From NCBI GenBank assembly GCA_030068145.1, contig JAPJBO010000159.1, positions 248,001 through 312,000 on the forward strand: a DNA stretch of 64,000 nt, written 5' to 3'. The notes beneath the pieces are model-generated. The model ran no database searches, was not told the DNA's origin, and worked only from the letters and a program-made list of their open reading frames with translations. Origin of the DNA: Diplonema papillatum. Lineage: Eukaryota > Euglenozoa > Diplonemea > Diplonemida > Diplonemidae. How positions within the stretch are numbered: position 1 is the stretch's first letter; every line of letters begins with the position of its first letter. Below are positions 40,672 to 51,345 of the stretch, one piece after another. The translations under genes and the position numbers were made by a program.

Positions 40672-42742
40672 ATTCAACATTCAAACTACGCATTCATTTC
40701 CTCCCCCAAAGCCACGGGACTTGAAAAGGCATGCAAAGAACACCACCGACCAGCAAGGACTTGCATTGGCCTTGTGCCGGGCGTGCGCTTCTTTTTTTTC
40801 TTCGCTTTCTTTTTCGCCAGAGCCGAAAACCAGCAATCCAGTGTACCGGTGCTCTAATCGCAGCCGTGAGGCGCAGGAGCCCTCGAAGTGGCGTGAATTT
40901 GGTAGTAGATTAAGCACAGTCGTTGCCTGCAGCACACACATAAACTATACATTCAAAGCGAGCGTGGTCTACTGTCGAACCGGACGGGCATTGAAATGGT
41001 TCCGGTGCTTCGTGTGCCGAGGAGGGACCCAACCCGGTCCTTCACTTCTTCCGGCAGTTGTCCTTTGATTGGAGCCGGTCTGCTGTCGCGCTTGCACCTG
41101 CTCGGCCGGCTTGGCCTCCGTTCAACAACACTACGCACTTCTTCCTGCCGGTTTGGCGAACGAGGTGGGCACATTTCTCTCGAGAAATATGCTCCATTTT
41201 CTCGTGGAAAGGAGTCTCGAACCTTACCTGTTGTGTGTCCGGGTTCCATGTGACTGGGGATGCTAGCTGGGCGATAGCCTTCACTGAAAATACGGTGAAC
41301 TACAAACTACAAGCTGACCGTCGTACAATGCACAGGACCCTCTGAAGAAGAAATAAGTAAACACACAACACTCACACAAAAGCAGATAAATAAACAAAAA
41401 AAGAAAAAGAACAAAAGAAGAGTAACAAGAAAAAAGGCTAGCCCTTTTTTTTTAAACGACACAATTCTTTCTGGGAGGGAAGGGAAAGAACCCCAAACGT
41501 CAACAAACACACACAGCCACATTTCCTCCCGTTCCCGTTTGTCTGCCCATCTCCCTGTCTGTCCGACAACCCTGCGCCCCATTACACGGGGGAAGAAAAG
41601 AAAGAAGAACACAAAGAAGAGAAAAACTCTTTGAGCAAAGAGCGAAAGAGAACTACATAGCATCCACAGAGAAGAGGAGACGTGCGTGAACTTGAAGAAA
41701 AATACAAGGAAGACCCGAGTAGCTCCTCGCCAACACGGAAAGGAAAGAAAGCAGCGGAAAGTGAAGAAGCGGGTTCCGAATATCGCAAGTAGTAAAAGAA
41801 GGCTAGAAAAAGGGTTAAAAGCGCGTGGGTAGAAGTACTACAAGAAAACGGAACAAGGATCCAGTCGAATTTTAGTGTAGGAAAAAAGGAAAAGACGGGG
41901 ATTCTCTGCTCACCGATCGCTCCCCACCCGAGCCTTTAGCTCTCCCCTTCCTCTTTTTTTCTTCTCGCTTTGCTGGCTCTCGTATTTTTCCTTCTTTTTT
42001 CACTTGGCCTTTTTTTGTCAGTCTCATCAAATTCTATTCTTGTTTTCTAGTTCACGGCTGGCTTCTCGCCTTGATCGCTGTTTTTTTTTTTTTTGTTAGC
42101 TCATTTGCTACAAAAAAGAAGGTTGCCGCAGAGCCGCACGCTGTGTCCTGTAAGGAAACAAGCGCGTCCACACCTCCCGTCTTCTTCATTTTTTACTCGC
42201 CAGGTACCCTTTCTTCGCTTCCTTTAGCAACAGGCTTAACACACGTGCACACCCGCACACACACACACACACACACACTTCTTCGTTTTCCTTAGAGCTG
42301 GTAACCGATCTACGGGTATCTCGTCGTTCTTTTCCCTGTATTTTTTTCTTCGTCGCTTTTTACCCCCTCCCTTCACTCTTGCTTACTGTTTTTTTCCTTC
42401 TTCTGTTGCATCCCCCTCCTTTCGTGTTTCCGTTTTCACCTTACGCGTTCCTGCCTTTCACAAACAAGCTGCACTAGTCCAATCCCCCGAACTCCCGTGT
42501 TTCAGCTCAGCACTTACGCACGTCTTTCTTCTTTGCTTTAAATCTTCTTTTTCGTGTATTCTTCACAGTAAGCCTTGCTTACCTTGTTCCTTGCTTTTTT
42601 TTTAGACTACTCCCTCAAAGCCGCTGGCAGGGCCTTCCTGCTTCTCCGCTTGCCTTGGGGTGAATTAAAACTGCGAAACGCGGGTTTCTTTGGTTTTCCG
42701 AAGCCTCCTTCCCCCCCCCCTTGCTGTTGACCCCGGCCGCAA

Positions 42743-42787
42743 CGGTCAACCGGAGACTCTGAAATACCGATCCTCTAACTCTCAAAG
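42743..42787 (+). repeat. Composite interspersed repeat fragment, diverged
   Basis: GGTCAACCGGAGACTCTGAA followed by a CCGATC core and CTAACTCTCAAAG. It ends about 110 bases before the ATG at 42898. Confidence 0.6.
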
Positions 42788-42897
42788 CACCCAACAAAGA
42801 AGAGATAATCCAGACAAAAGAGGAGGACTAAGGAGGTCGCTGGAGAGAAACAGTCTCAAAAAGAATAAAAGGTCGTCTAGTCGACGGTATCTTCACG

Positions 42898-45800
42898 ATG
42901 GACGAGACGGAGTTCAAGCGCCAGCTCACATGGATTTACGAAAACCACAAGAAGGGAATGCTTGCCAATGTATGTCGTTTTTTTTTTATGGTAACAAGCT
43001 CAGTGCATAATACAGAGACGTGATTTTGGCCAAAAACGGGTGTTTTGCGCATCTGGACGTTTTTGGCCTGAAGGCTTTGTACACCCTGACAATTTATGGC
43101 CCTTTAATTTGCGGAATTCTATTTTATGGCCATGCAATTTATGGCCGAATTATTTTGCTTTTTGGAGGGGCCCATTTCTTGTCCAGACTCTTGGACAGGC
43201 ACTCGACCTTTTTGGGGACAGGGAACTAGCTAAGCCCCGACCACCCACCGCAGAGACAGATGCAAATTATGCCTGCGCCGCAGGCGCGGAAATTTTTGAA
43301 CTGTCACACAAAAGCATTGTTTCCGATAGAGGAGGATGTTCTTGTTAAAAAGTACCTCTGACTGGTCCCAGTTTGCGATCGATGGACTGTGGGCTGGGCT
43401 TACTTACGGCTTCAAACCTAATAGTTATTAGAAAGCGGGGTGTATTCGGGCACAGCGGGAGGCACAGCTCTTGGGGTCATGGGTCGTTTCGGTTTCGGGT
43501 GGTGCGAGCGTGAGGCGTGTCTATCCAAGATGGTGGAAGAGGGCAGTACTCATGGCATTCACGGCAGGCAAGGGTTCACAAAGGCAGAACACACGGCCTC
43601 TGGATACAGTGACAACAACTTTCCTAGCCTGTGGAGCTCCACGAACTTCACAGCATAGTCTGTAAACGTCGAAGAGGCTGAATCAGGCTTGATCCGAGCC
43701 AGTTCGACGAGCACACGCGGGAGCTCTTCAATGTGCGTACTCTGCCGACCCTCCTCGACCCTCCGCAACCGCCCTCGACCCTCCACAACCTTCCGCCGGC
43801 CCTCCCTCCCATGAACACCCGGAGCCCCACCCACAGTTCATGTGTGTACTGGAGTACACCTTGACACAAGATCCGGGCACGGATTTATATTTTTTTTTTT
43901 TGCGCATTTGAGGTGCGCAAAAGACCCCCTGTATTATCCTATGAACAAGCTTGCTTGTCTATATCAAAAAGTGTCGGATGGCAGCGTGCTGTGTTAAATC
44001 ACTCAAAACAGGGTTTACACACGTACGCACAAACAAAAAATATGCCGGCTGTGCCTACCCTAGAACAAATGGATCTTCCGAACGTAGATTGGGATACCAT
44101 CCCAGTCGTACTACATCCGGCGAGTCGCCCGGCTGCTGTGGGACGAAGACAATGCGTTTTTTCCCCATCATGCGACACCGCCCATGATGTCGCCAACGGA
44201 TGACACTGTTCGCGTTGTGGCGGCGTTAGTATCGCCTCATGCCTGCGGTCCCGACTCAGGGGCAGGGACAATCGTGACAGATTCGCCTTGCCAGAGGCGC
44301 TCAACACCACGTGGGTATGTCCCACATGCTGTTGGCTGGTGCACAACGGCAGCCCGTTGATGCCGGTTGAACCGGAACCCGAGGAAGCCGAGGAGGTACT
44401 GCCGCCTGAGTGGGAGGCCGAGTCAGTCCTCGGCGCGGGTTCCCAGGCCTCGGTGATCGCACCGGTCCCGGTTGAATTGCTTAACCACAAAGATCCGGGG
44501 GTAGCCCAGTTGGCAGCCCTTGCCCAACAGCAGCGGGCGGCCCTGATGGCCCTCGGTTGCAGACACCTCTTCGTTCCGTTTGATCTTGATATTCGAAGGG
44601 TTTCCGAATGGATCCCATATTTGGGCTCTCCTGACTGCGTCATCGAAATTCTTAACAGAATCCGACAGCGGTACGGGCCTTTTTTAGAGCGCCCGAACTC
44701 CCCCGAGGCCGACTCCGTCAGCGTGAGCATGCGCACCTTGTGGAAAATGGTGTGGAACAGTCGTTCAAAGCAAAATGGAACTTGGAGCGAGGACAACTTG
44801 AGAGTTCTTCACATCGCAATGGTGCGCATGGAAACCTTGAAGTCTTTCAAGGAGGCGGGCGTTCCCCGCGGCGTTGCTCGGGCTCGAGGTATTGCCTACG
44901 AGACACATCTCGACGGGATCGAGTATCAGGAGTTTACTGATCTCGTCCTCAGGGTGGCCGTCGGGAAGACCGAGTCCGCCGATGAGGTTAAGGCAGCTCG
45001 GAGAGCAGCGCAGGCTACTCCGTTCGCGAGCGGGCGTCCCATAGCGGTGAACTGTGATGCCGCGGGTAATGAACCCGCCCCAGTCTCGCAAGGGTACACA
45101 ACAGCATGTGATACATCGGGTATTGAATCCGCCTCGATCTCGCGAAGGCACACGTCAGACAGTGATGCCGCGGCTATTGAACCCGCTCCAGTCTCGCAAA
45201 GGCACACAAGAGCCTGTGATGCCTCGGGTGTTTGAACCCGACCAAATGTTGCGAAGGCACACGCAGACCGTGAGGCCGCGGGTATTGAACCCGCCCCACT
45301 CTCGCGAAGGCCTACAGCAGCCTGTGGTGCCTCGGGTGTTGGACCCGACCCAATCTCACGAAGGCACACAACAGTCTGTGATGCCGCGGGTATTGAACCC
45401 GCCCCGGTCTCTCAAAGGCAAACAACAGCCTGTGATGCCTCGGGTGTTGAACCCGACCCAATCTCGCGAAGGCACACATCAGTCTGTGATGCCGGCGGTA
45501 TTGAACCCGCCCCACTCTCGCGACGGCACACAACAGCCTGTGATGCCACGGGTATTGAACCCGACCCAATCTCGCGAAGGCACACGTCAGCCCGTGATGC
45601 CGCGGGTAATAAACCTCGGGTATTGAACCCGCCCCGGTCTCTCAAAGGCACACAACAGCCTGTGGTGCCTCGGGTGTTGAACCCGACCCAATCTCGCGAA
45701 GGCACACATCAGTCTGTGATGCCGGCGGTATTGAACCCGCCCCACTCTCGCGACGGCACACAACAGCCCGTGATGCCACGGGTATTGAATCCGACCCAAT

Positions 45801-48772
45801 ATCGCAAAGGCACACGACAGTCCGTGAAGCCGCGGGTATTGAACCCGCCCCACTCTCGCGAAGGCACACAACAGTCTGTGATGCCGCGGGTATTGAACCC
45901 GCGCCAGTCTTACGAGGGCACACGACAGTCCGTGAGACCCCAAGTATTCAGTCCACTTTCAGCTCGGAGCCGCCCAAGTCAGTCTGCGGCGGCCCGGTGG
46001 TTGAATTCGCTTCGCCTTCGCGGCGCTCAACAGCCCGTGGGGCCGTCGACGTCGGAATCGCTCAAGCCTCACGACGGCCCACAGCAGACGGCGATACTCA
46101 GAGAACCAGACGCTCTCAGGATTTGGCGAGAACAATTGGAACAGGGTCAATCAGGAAGCTCATTGCAGGCCCGGAACTCCCTTCTCTCAGGCGGCACTTG
46201 CTGAAGACGATGTCCGCCTGCTTCCGCGGACAAGACTCCTTCTTGTCGGTCATGCGACGCAGCGAGGCCTTCGAGCTTCAGCTTCGGGCGATCGAGCCGC
46301 ACATCACCCGGGAGGCGGCCTTCCACCTGTGGGTGCAGAGACTACTGGACCTTGGTCAGATCCAGGCTGCCTCGGCGCGACAGTACCTGACGTACTACCG
46401 TCAATCGCTGAAGACTCCGCAATCGGCCTTGCGGCGTGCTCTTACCAACCGCCTAGAGCTCTTCAGAAAGCACGAAGCGAAAATGCGACGGGTACCGACG
46501 CTGAGATCCATCAAGGAGTCCATTCCGAAGGGCTCTCTGGTCCAATCGGCTGCCCTCGCTCTACAGCTAGCGACGGGGGCACGTTGGGTAGATCTGGAGC
46601 GGCTGGAGCACTTCCATGTACAGCTGCAGCGCCGGGATCTTCGCTCCGACCAGTTTATGGTCACCTGGGTGAAGGGCAAGACAGACCTTGCCGGCCTGGG
46701 ACAAAGCCAAGTGCTCCCGGTAAACGGTTCCCTGTCGGCCCGTTTCCTGAAGTGGTTCCGCTCACAGCCTTCGTCCTCTCCGAGTCACCGGGTCTTCCAG
46801 ACTCTGAACAGGGAAGCTTACAACGCGTACCTGACGGAACAACTGGGGGTCACCTAGACCGACGGCGACGAAGCGTCAGCCTCGAGTGCTGTCCAAAAGT
46901 ATGGAACTATCCGCGATTGTCTCCTCGACAACGACAACGAAGTCTCCGTGAAGAAATTGGCTTCCAACCAACGCGGCTGTCTCAAAAGCAAGGAAGCGCT
47001 GGAACGAAAAAAAAAAGCGTTGACTCGGGTAATGAAGAACCGCCGCAAGGATCGATACGTTCGACCGTTTTCTGGACAACGACGAGGATGCACCACCGGA
47101 CGCCCTTGTTGTTCTAATCCTGGGTTCCAATGATTTCTTTCAAAGCTCATGCGGATCGCTTTCCTGGAATTAGACCTAGCCCAATTAACGGATGGAAAAC
47201 GGAAAGAGTTAGAAAGAGCTAGAAGCGTCTGTTGTTGCCAAAAGAGCCCGTGATCAGGACGGAGCTCCCCCGCCAGATGGGCTCGCCAGCCAGAACGGTC
47301 CCGGCTGTGTCAACGTCGACGCCGTCATGCTGTCACTCTGTAAGGGGCTGCGGCCGCGATGGAACGACCTACGCCCGCCTGAAAGTACGGGGTAATAGTG
47401 AGGGAAAAAGACCAGCGCGGTAGCGATGACCACGAGAACACATACAGGTGGGTGGGGAGAGGTCCTGGGACTGCTTAGACGTGACGACCCCCGCTCTCTC
47501 TGAACTTCTTACCTCGGGTTTGCATGGACCGGCCGCGTTGCTGCCCTCAAACCTTGCACTCGTGCGCTAGCTGACGAGAAGGTTAGACCACAGGTGGGTG
47601 GAGAGAGGCCCTGGGACTGCTAAGGCGTGACTAACCCCGTCCCTGTCCCTCCCAGGGAGCCACCCCGAATCTTACCAGGCCCTGACGGTGGTGGCCCACC
47701 TGACGGTAAAGGCCCACACCCTTTGACTTGGTTTGATGTGTTCTCTCTCTCTCTCTCTCGGAGTTGTCAGCGCGGTAGCGATGACAGCGAGAACACATTT
47801 GAGTGGGAGGTGAGAGGCCCTGGGACTGCTAAGGCGTGACAACTCTCTCTCTCTCTTTTGTTCTTCATGAAGAAGAGCTCTGCGCTGCTCACAGAGAGCA
47901 TCCCCTGCCGCCCTGCAACGATATATACAACCTCCTCCATCTTCACAGGTTGATGGCATGTTGATCCGGTTCAAAACCCCCGAAGAGCGAATCAATATAT
48001 TGAATGGGTTGAAAGACAAGGTGTGCCTACAATCTCTTTGTGTTGCGAAGTGAGGAGAACGGAATCCCTTCGAAGAGTTGGTGCGCTCCAACTCGTCTTT
48101 TTCGCTCTCTTTTCTCCGAAGCTACCCACTCGATCACGGTCCCGTGGAAACGGTGGGGCTTTTCCGTGACAAGCTGAATTTCCGACCACGGAAATGTTGG
48201 CCACCCGAAGTCCGGGTATTGTTCGTGCGCGGTGGTGATGGTGCATTTCGAACCGGCGGGCGGTGTTGTCATTCGCCTGAAATCGGCCAACAAGCGGGTC
48301 GTCAACATCGCACGTTGTAAAGAAGCGGAACATGAACACACAACCGACAGTACGCGGTATCGTCTGTGCCGCCCCCCAGCAGCTACGAAGCTGCACCGTC
48401 GCCGCCTCAGGTAGCAGGGAACGGGAAGACGGTGTTCACAGACGTCAACGTCGGATCGAACGCTGGCGGCAATAAAGACAAGGTTAAGCGTGCGAAGCCG
48501 CCGCAAAACCCGCCGCCGCCGCCGCCACCACCGCAGGCATCCGACGACCAGCCGGGGCTAGATGCCCGCGCGCTGCAGAGCAAACTGCAGAAGGTTCAAC
48601 AGCAACAACAGCAGCAGCAACAAGTGCATCCGCAACAGCCTACGGAGCAGCAGAAGCGCACGGTTGAGGAAGCTTTGCGCTCAGCCGGCTATGAGCCAGC
48701 GCACCTGGAGCAGCTGATGCAGCAGGGGCCGCACTCTGCCCTTGAGCAGGCGCTTCGTAGGCTCAGCAAGCA

Positions 48773-48812
<40 letters not shown>

Positions 48813-49007
48813 CAATCCCAGCAGCCAGTCCCTTTAGCCCAGAGCCCCGTTCAGCAGCAACACCAGCTCCAACAGCATATGCAGCAGACGCTGCAGCGAC
48901 AACAGCAATCGCCACAACAGCCGCAGCAACCTCAACAACAACCACACCACCAGCAGCACCAACAGCAACAGCAGCAGCAAACCCAACTAAAGCAGCAACA
49001 GCAGCAA

Positions 49008-49039
<32 letters not shown>

Positions 49040-49058
49040 ACAGAAGCAACAACTGCAG

Positions 49059-49093
<35 letters not shown>

Positions 49094-49119
49094 ACGACAA
49101 CAACAGCAGCAGCAACAGC

Positions 49120-49150
<31 letters not shown>

Positions 49151-49151
49151 A

Positions 49152-49183
<32 letters not shown>

Positions 49184-51345
49184 ACAGCAGCAGCAGCAGC
49201 AACAACAGCAGCAACAACAGCAACAGCAACAATCTCAGCAGGCTGCTGCTCAACTTGTGGCGCAGCAGGTTCTCTCTCAGCCCGCTCTGTTCCAGCAGCT
49301 GAGCCTTACTGAGCAAGGTGCGTTCGTGCGTCAGCAAGCGACGTACCTGATGACAAGGCAGCAGGAGTACCAGCAGGCCCGTCAGGTGCTGAACCACTTG
49401 CAGCAGCAGCAAACCTCGCCGACCCCTCAGCAGCTCCAGCAGCAGCAACAGCTCACGGCCCTCCTCCAGCACCAGTACACGACCTTGAACCAGCAGCAGC
49501 AGCAGCTCCACGTCCTCTACTTGTTGCACCAGAACATGGCGCAAACGCAACAACCCCTCCCTCCCCAGGCCATTCAACAGCTCCAATTGCATCTCGACAA
49601 ACAGCCCCAACAAGGCCTTCCCTCCTTGCAGCCAAATGGCAACCTCACACTTGCCGCATCCTTGCCGCTGTCTTCTCCTACCGTCCCTTCTGTAGGCCAC
49701 CAATCAGTCGATTCACCCTCTGGCTCCGTCCCCAAAGCAACGCAGCTGTTCTCCACGCAACAGCAGCCTGCTCAGAAGCAGCCCCAACATTCGGCGAAGA
49801 GCCCCCAGTCATCCAACCACAACTCGCCGCCCATGATGCCCGGTAACTCGCCTGTCGGCGGGCTTCCGTCTGCCATCAGCATCGATTCCTCGATCACCCC
49901 CGTCGCTCAAAAGTTTGCTCATTTGCATCAGCAGTCATCAACCCCTCTCAGCGCAGGAACACCCTCAGGCAACACGCCCACCACACAAGGCCCCCCGTAC
50001 GCTACCGTAGGGTCGAACAGCCCCACCTTCGACCCGCTGCATGACGACAAATCCCTACGGCTTCCTAGGCCTATCAGAGGTCCCGAGAACGGCGCGACCC
50101 CACCGAAGAGCCCGCCTCAAGGCAGCATGGTAGCCCCGCTGTTCCGCCCGTCGCCTAAGAAGAACGTTCTCCCCGAAGACGATGTATGTGCCCTCTCTCT
50201 CTCTCGAGAAAGGTCAGCGCGGTAGCGATGACCGCGAGAACACATACAGGTGAGTGGGGAGAGGCCCTGGGACTGCTAAGGCGTGACTAACTCTCTCGGA
50301 AAATGACAACGAGAACACAAAAAAATGACAGGAGGGTGGGACCGGGTCCTGGAACTGCTAAGGCGCGACAAACCCCTCCCAGAGAGGTCACACATGCAGG
50401 TGGGGGAGGCCCCTGTCTCTCCCAGGGAAACGCCTCGGATCTAGCTAGAGATAGGGGCCTCCCCCAGCTGCACGTGTCTCGTGGTCATCTACAGCAACCT
50501 CTCTGGGGGGGTTTGATGTAACCCCTCTCTCGCTCTCGTTTCCCTTTTGTTCAACAGCGTTGTAAATAACACTGCTTCCAAAATCCACGCAGAAGAAGGG
50601 GAACGGCAGCTCACGGTGGAACGGGACTCCGCCGCCGAAGAAGGCTGAAGACGAGAAGCCAAAGAGGCCGGCTTCCGAGCGGACGCAAGAAGAAAAAGAG
50701 TGGGGCAAGAAGTGCAAGGAATACCGCGAAGTGGGGAAGAAGTCTTACAATAAAGGCGCGGGCATTCTACTCCCGGTCGTCATGCCGGCCGGAACTAGGG
50801 TATGCGCTCCTCTTCGGTTCAGAACTTCTGTGTTTTTTCTTTTAACAACGAGCAAACACGTGAGGGGCCCGGGGCGCCTCCATTGCAAAGGTGGTCGTCA
50901 GTGGTGTGTACCTGGCTCCTGGTCTTTAGAAGACAAGGAGAAGGAACCACCCAACGTACAAAGATCTCCGCAACCTTCCTTGCCGCCTGCTTTGTCTCCA
51001 GATCCATGATAGTAGTAAGCGCAAAGCAGTCTGCTAATTATTCGAGCGTTTTGAAGAAAAAAAACGAAGGCCCGAACGTCAGCTTGGTGACTGGTTGAAC
51101 TCGTTCAATACCAAGAACATTATCACCGATTGGATTTGCTTAGGTGAACGCTATGGTTGGCCCACGTCCTGCTACTTCATCGTGCAGCTTCTGTACGAAG
51201 AAGGATTTAACGCAACGAGGACGTCCTTACGACGTCGCGAGTATGCCGCAAGTCCTTCCACATTTAACATCACAGGACCCTTGGGGCATGGGCAGAGGAA
51301 GGCCCGGATCTTCACCGCCACCGAAGCCGCCGGCGGTCGGCGTAA
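42898..51345 (+). CDS. Glutamine-rich protein, split gene (partial model)
   Basis: Exon 1 (42898-42969) reads MDETEFKRQLTWIYENHKKG and ends in phase 0 at GTATGT. Exon 2 (47949-48020), also 72 bases and phase 0, starts VDGMLIRFKTPEERINILNG. A likely exon from 48211 reads SGYCSCAVVMVHFEP then VVIRLKSANKR. A large exon to 50183 (from about 48351) carries a proline run, then long Gln tracts coded by mixed CAG/CAA, the longest about 45 residues, and a Ser/Pro-rich end. Exon 50593-50799 is Lys-rich (WGKKCKEYREVGKKSYNKG). Downstream segments with RQLGDWLNSFNTKNIITDW (about 51068-51133) and a Pro/Gly-rich stretch to about 51340 are probably further exons. The family is unrecognised; Q-rich composition suggests a nuclear regulator. 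The junction before 48351 and the 3' end are unresolved. That exon 1 belongs here rests on phase and style only. Confidence 0.5.
44041..45235 (+). pseudogene. Element ORF1 with zinc-ribbon, interrupted by TGA
   Basis: The frame starts at MPAVPTLEQMDLPNVDWDT and meets TGA at 44201. It then continues in the same frame with HCSRCGG, and about 30 residues later WVCPTCCWL, so the stop splits a CxxC...CxxC zinc ribbon. The rest reads as a helical protein (FDLDIRRVSEWIPYLG, LRVLHIAMVRMETLKSF) and runs into the 54-base repeats, where a one-base insertion near 45232 ends it. A gag-like or DNA-binding role is possible. If the organism reads TGA as sense the first stop would vanish, but the other genes here show no sign of that. 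Confidence 0.45.
45050..45945 (+). repeat. 54-base tandem repeat, about 16 units
   Basis: Units carry GGTATTGAACCCG or GGTGTTGAACCCG every 54 bases and encode an 18-residue unit such as VMPRVLNPTQSREGTQQP in one frame. A second frame is also open through much of the block. Two unit types (TQSREGT and PHSREGT/PRSLKGT) alternate. One-base irregularities at about 45232 and 45255, and a shortened unit near 45605, shift the register. Confidence 0.9.
45997..46857 (+). pseudogene. Tyrosine-recombinase-like ORF, C-terminally truncated
   Basis: 286 codons. An N-terminal helical part (HLWVQRLLDLGQIQAASARQ, YLTYYRQSLK) resembles a SAM-like core-binding domain. The catalytic-type part has ALQLATGARWVDLERLEHF, which fits the box I Arg of tyrosine recombinases, then a beta-hairpin Lys in WVKGKTD and the LPVNGSLSARFLKWFR segment. 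The HxxR box and the nucleophilic Tyr, expected within the next 100 codons, are not recognisable in any frame. The enzyme is therefore cut short or frameshifted after 46857. Assignment rests on these local features and needs a profile search. Confidence 0.5.
47410..47484 (+). repeat. GAGAACACA-family interspersed repeat
   Basis: Carries CAGCGCGGTAGCGATGACCA, CGAGAACACATACAGGTGGG and GGACTGCTTAGACGTGACG. Partial copy at 47590-47631. Confidence 0.85.
47764..47840 (+). repeat. GAGAACACA-family interspersed repeat
   Basis: Preceded by GATGTGTTCTC and a CT microsatellite (about 47739-47759). Has CAGCGCGGTAGCGATGACAG and CCTGGGACTGCTAAGGCGTG. It lies in the intron just 5' of exon 2 of the Q-rich gene. 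Confidence 0.88.
48595..49232 (+). repeat. Mixed CAG/CAA tracts coding polyglutamine
   Basis: Several Gln runs, the longest about 45 residues ending at 49232. CAG and CAA are intermixed rather than pure, so the amino acid run rather than a slippage-prone DNA run appears to be kept. Confidence 0.93.
50213..50288 (+). repeat. GAGAACACA-family interspersed repeat
   Basis: The best-preserved copy: GGTCAGCGCGGTAGCGATGA, then GAGAACACATACAGGTGAGT, then CCTGGGACTGCTAAGGCGTG. It starts about 30 bases after the donor of the large Q-rich exon. Diverged copies follow at 50297-50370 and 50384-50415, so the intron is built largely from this family. Confidence 0.88.

Larger units (their letters stand above)
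39974..42897. other. Intergenic, strand-asymmetric composition
   Basis: No supported gene. It includes a perfect hairpin at 40644-40671 and several ACTACGCA-type motifs (40183, 40690, 41130). A purine-rich block (about 41580-41900) switches sharply to a pyrimidine-rich block (about 41930-42620). A CA microsatellite sits at about 42258-42278. The pyrimidine-rich part may be the promoter or leader of the gene starting at 42898. Confidence 0.5.
43865..47150 (+). mobile_element. Decayed element with zinc-finger ORF and tyrosine-recombinase-like ORF
   Basis: Occupies most of the 5 kb intron between 42969 and 47949. Order: a stem-loop (TTGCGCA and TGCGCAA near 43900), an N-terminal ORF with a broken zinc ribbon (to 45235), a block of 54-base tandem repeats, and a recombinase-like ORF (to 46857). 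This is the ORF order of a tyrosine-recombinase element (Crypton- or DIRS-like), but I see no reverse transcriptase. Stops and frame changes show it is dead. The boundaries are approximate; I found no terminal repeats or target duplication. Confidence 0.5.

Noticed and set aside
48987-49703. Leucine-rich antisense ORF
   Set aside because: Complement of the CAG/CAA tract; poly-Leu is the mirror of polyglutamine.
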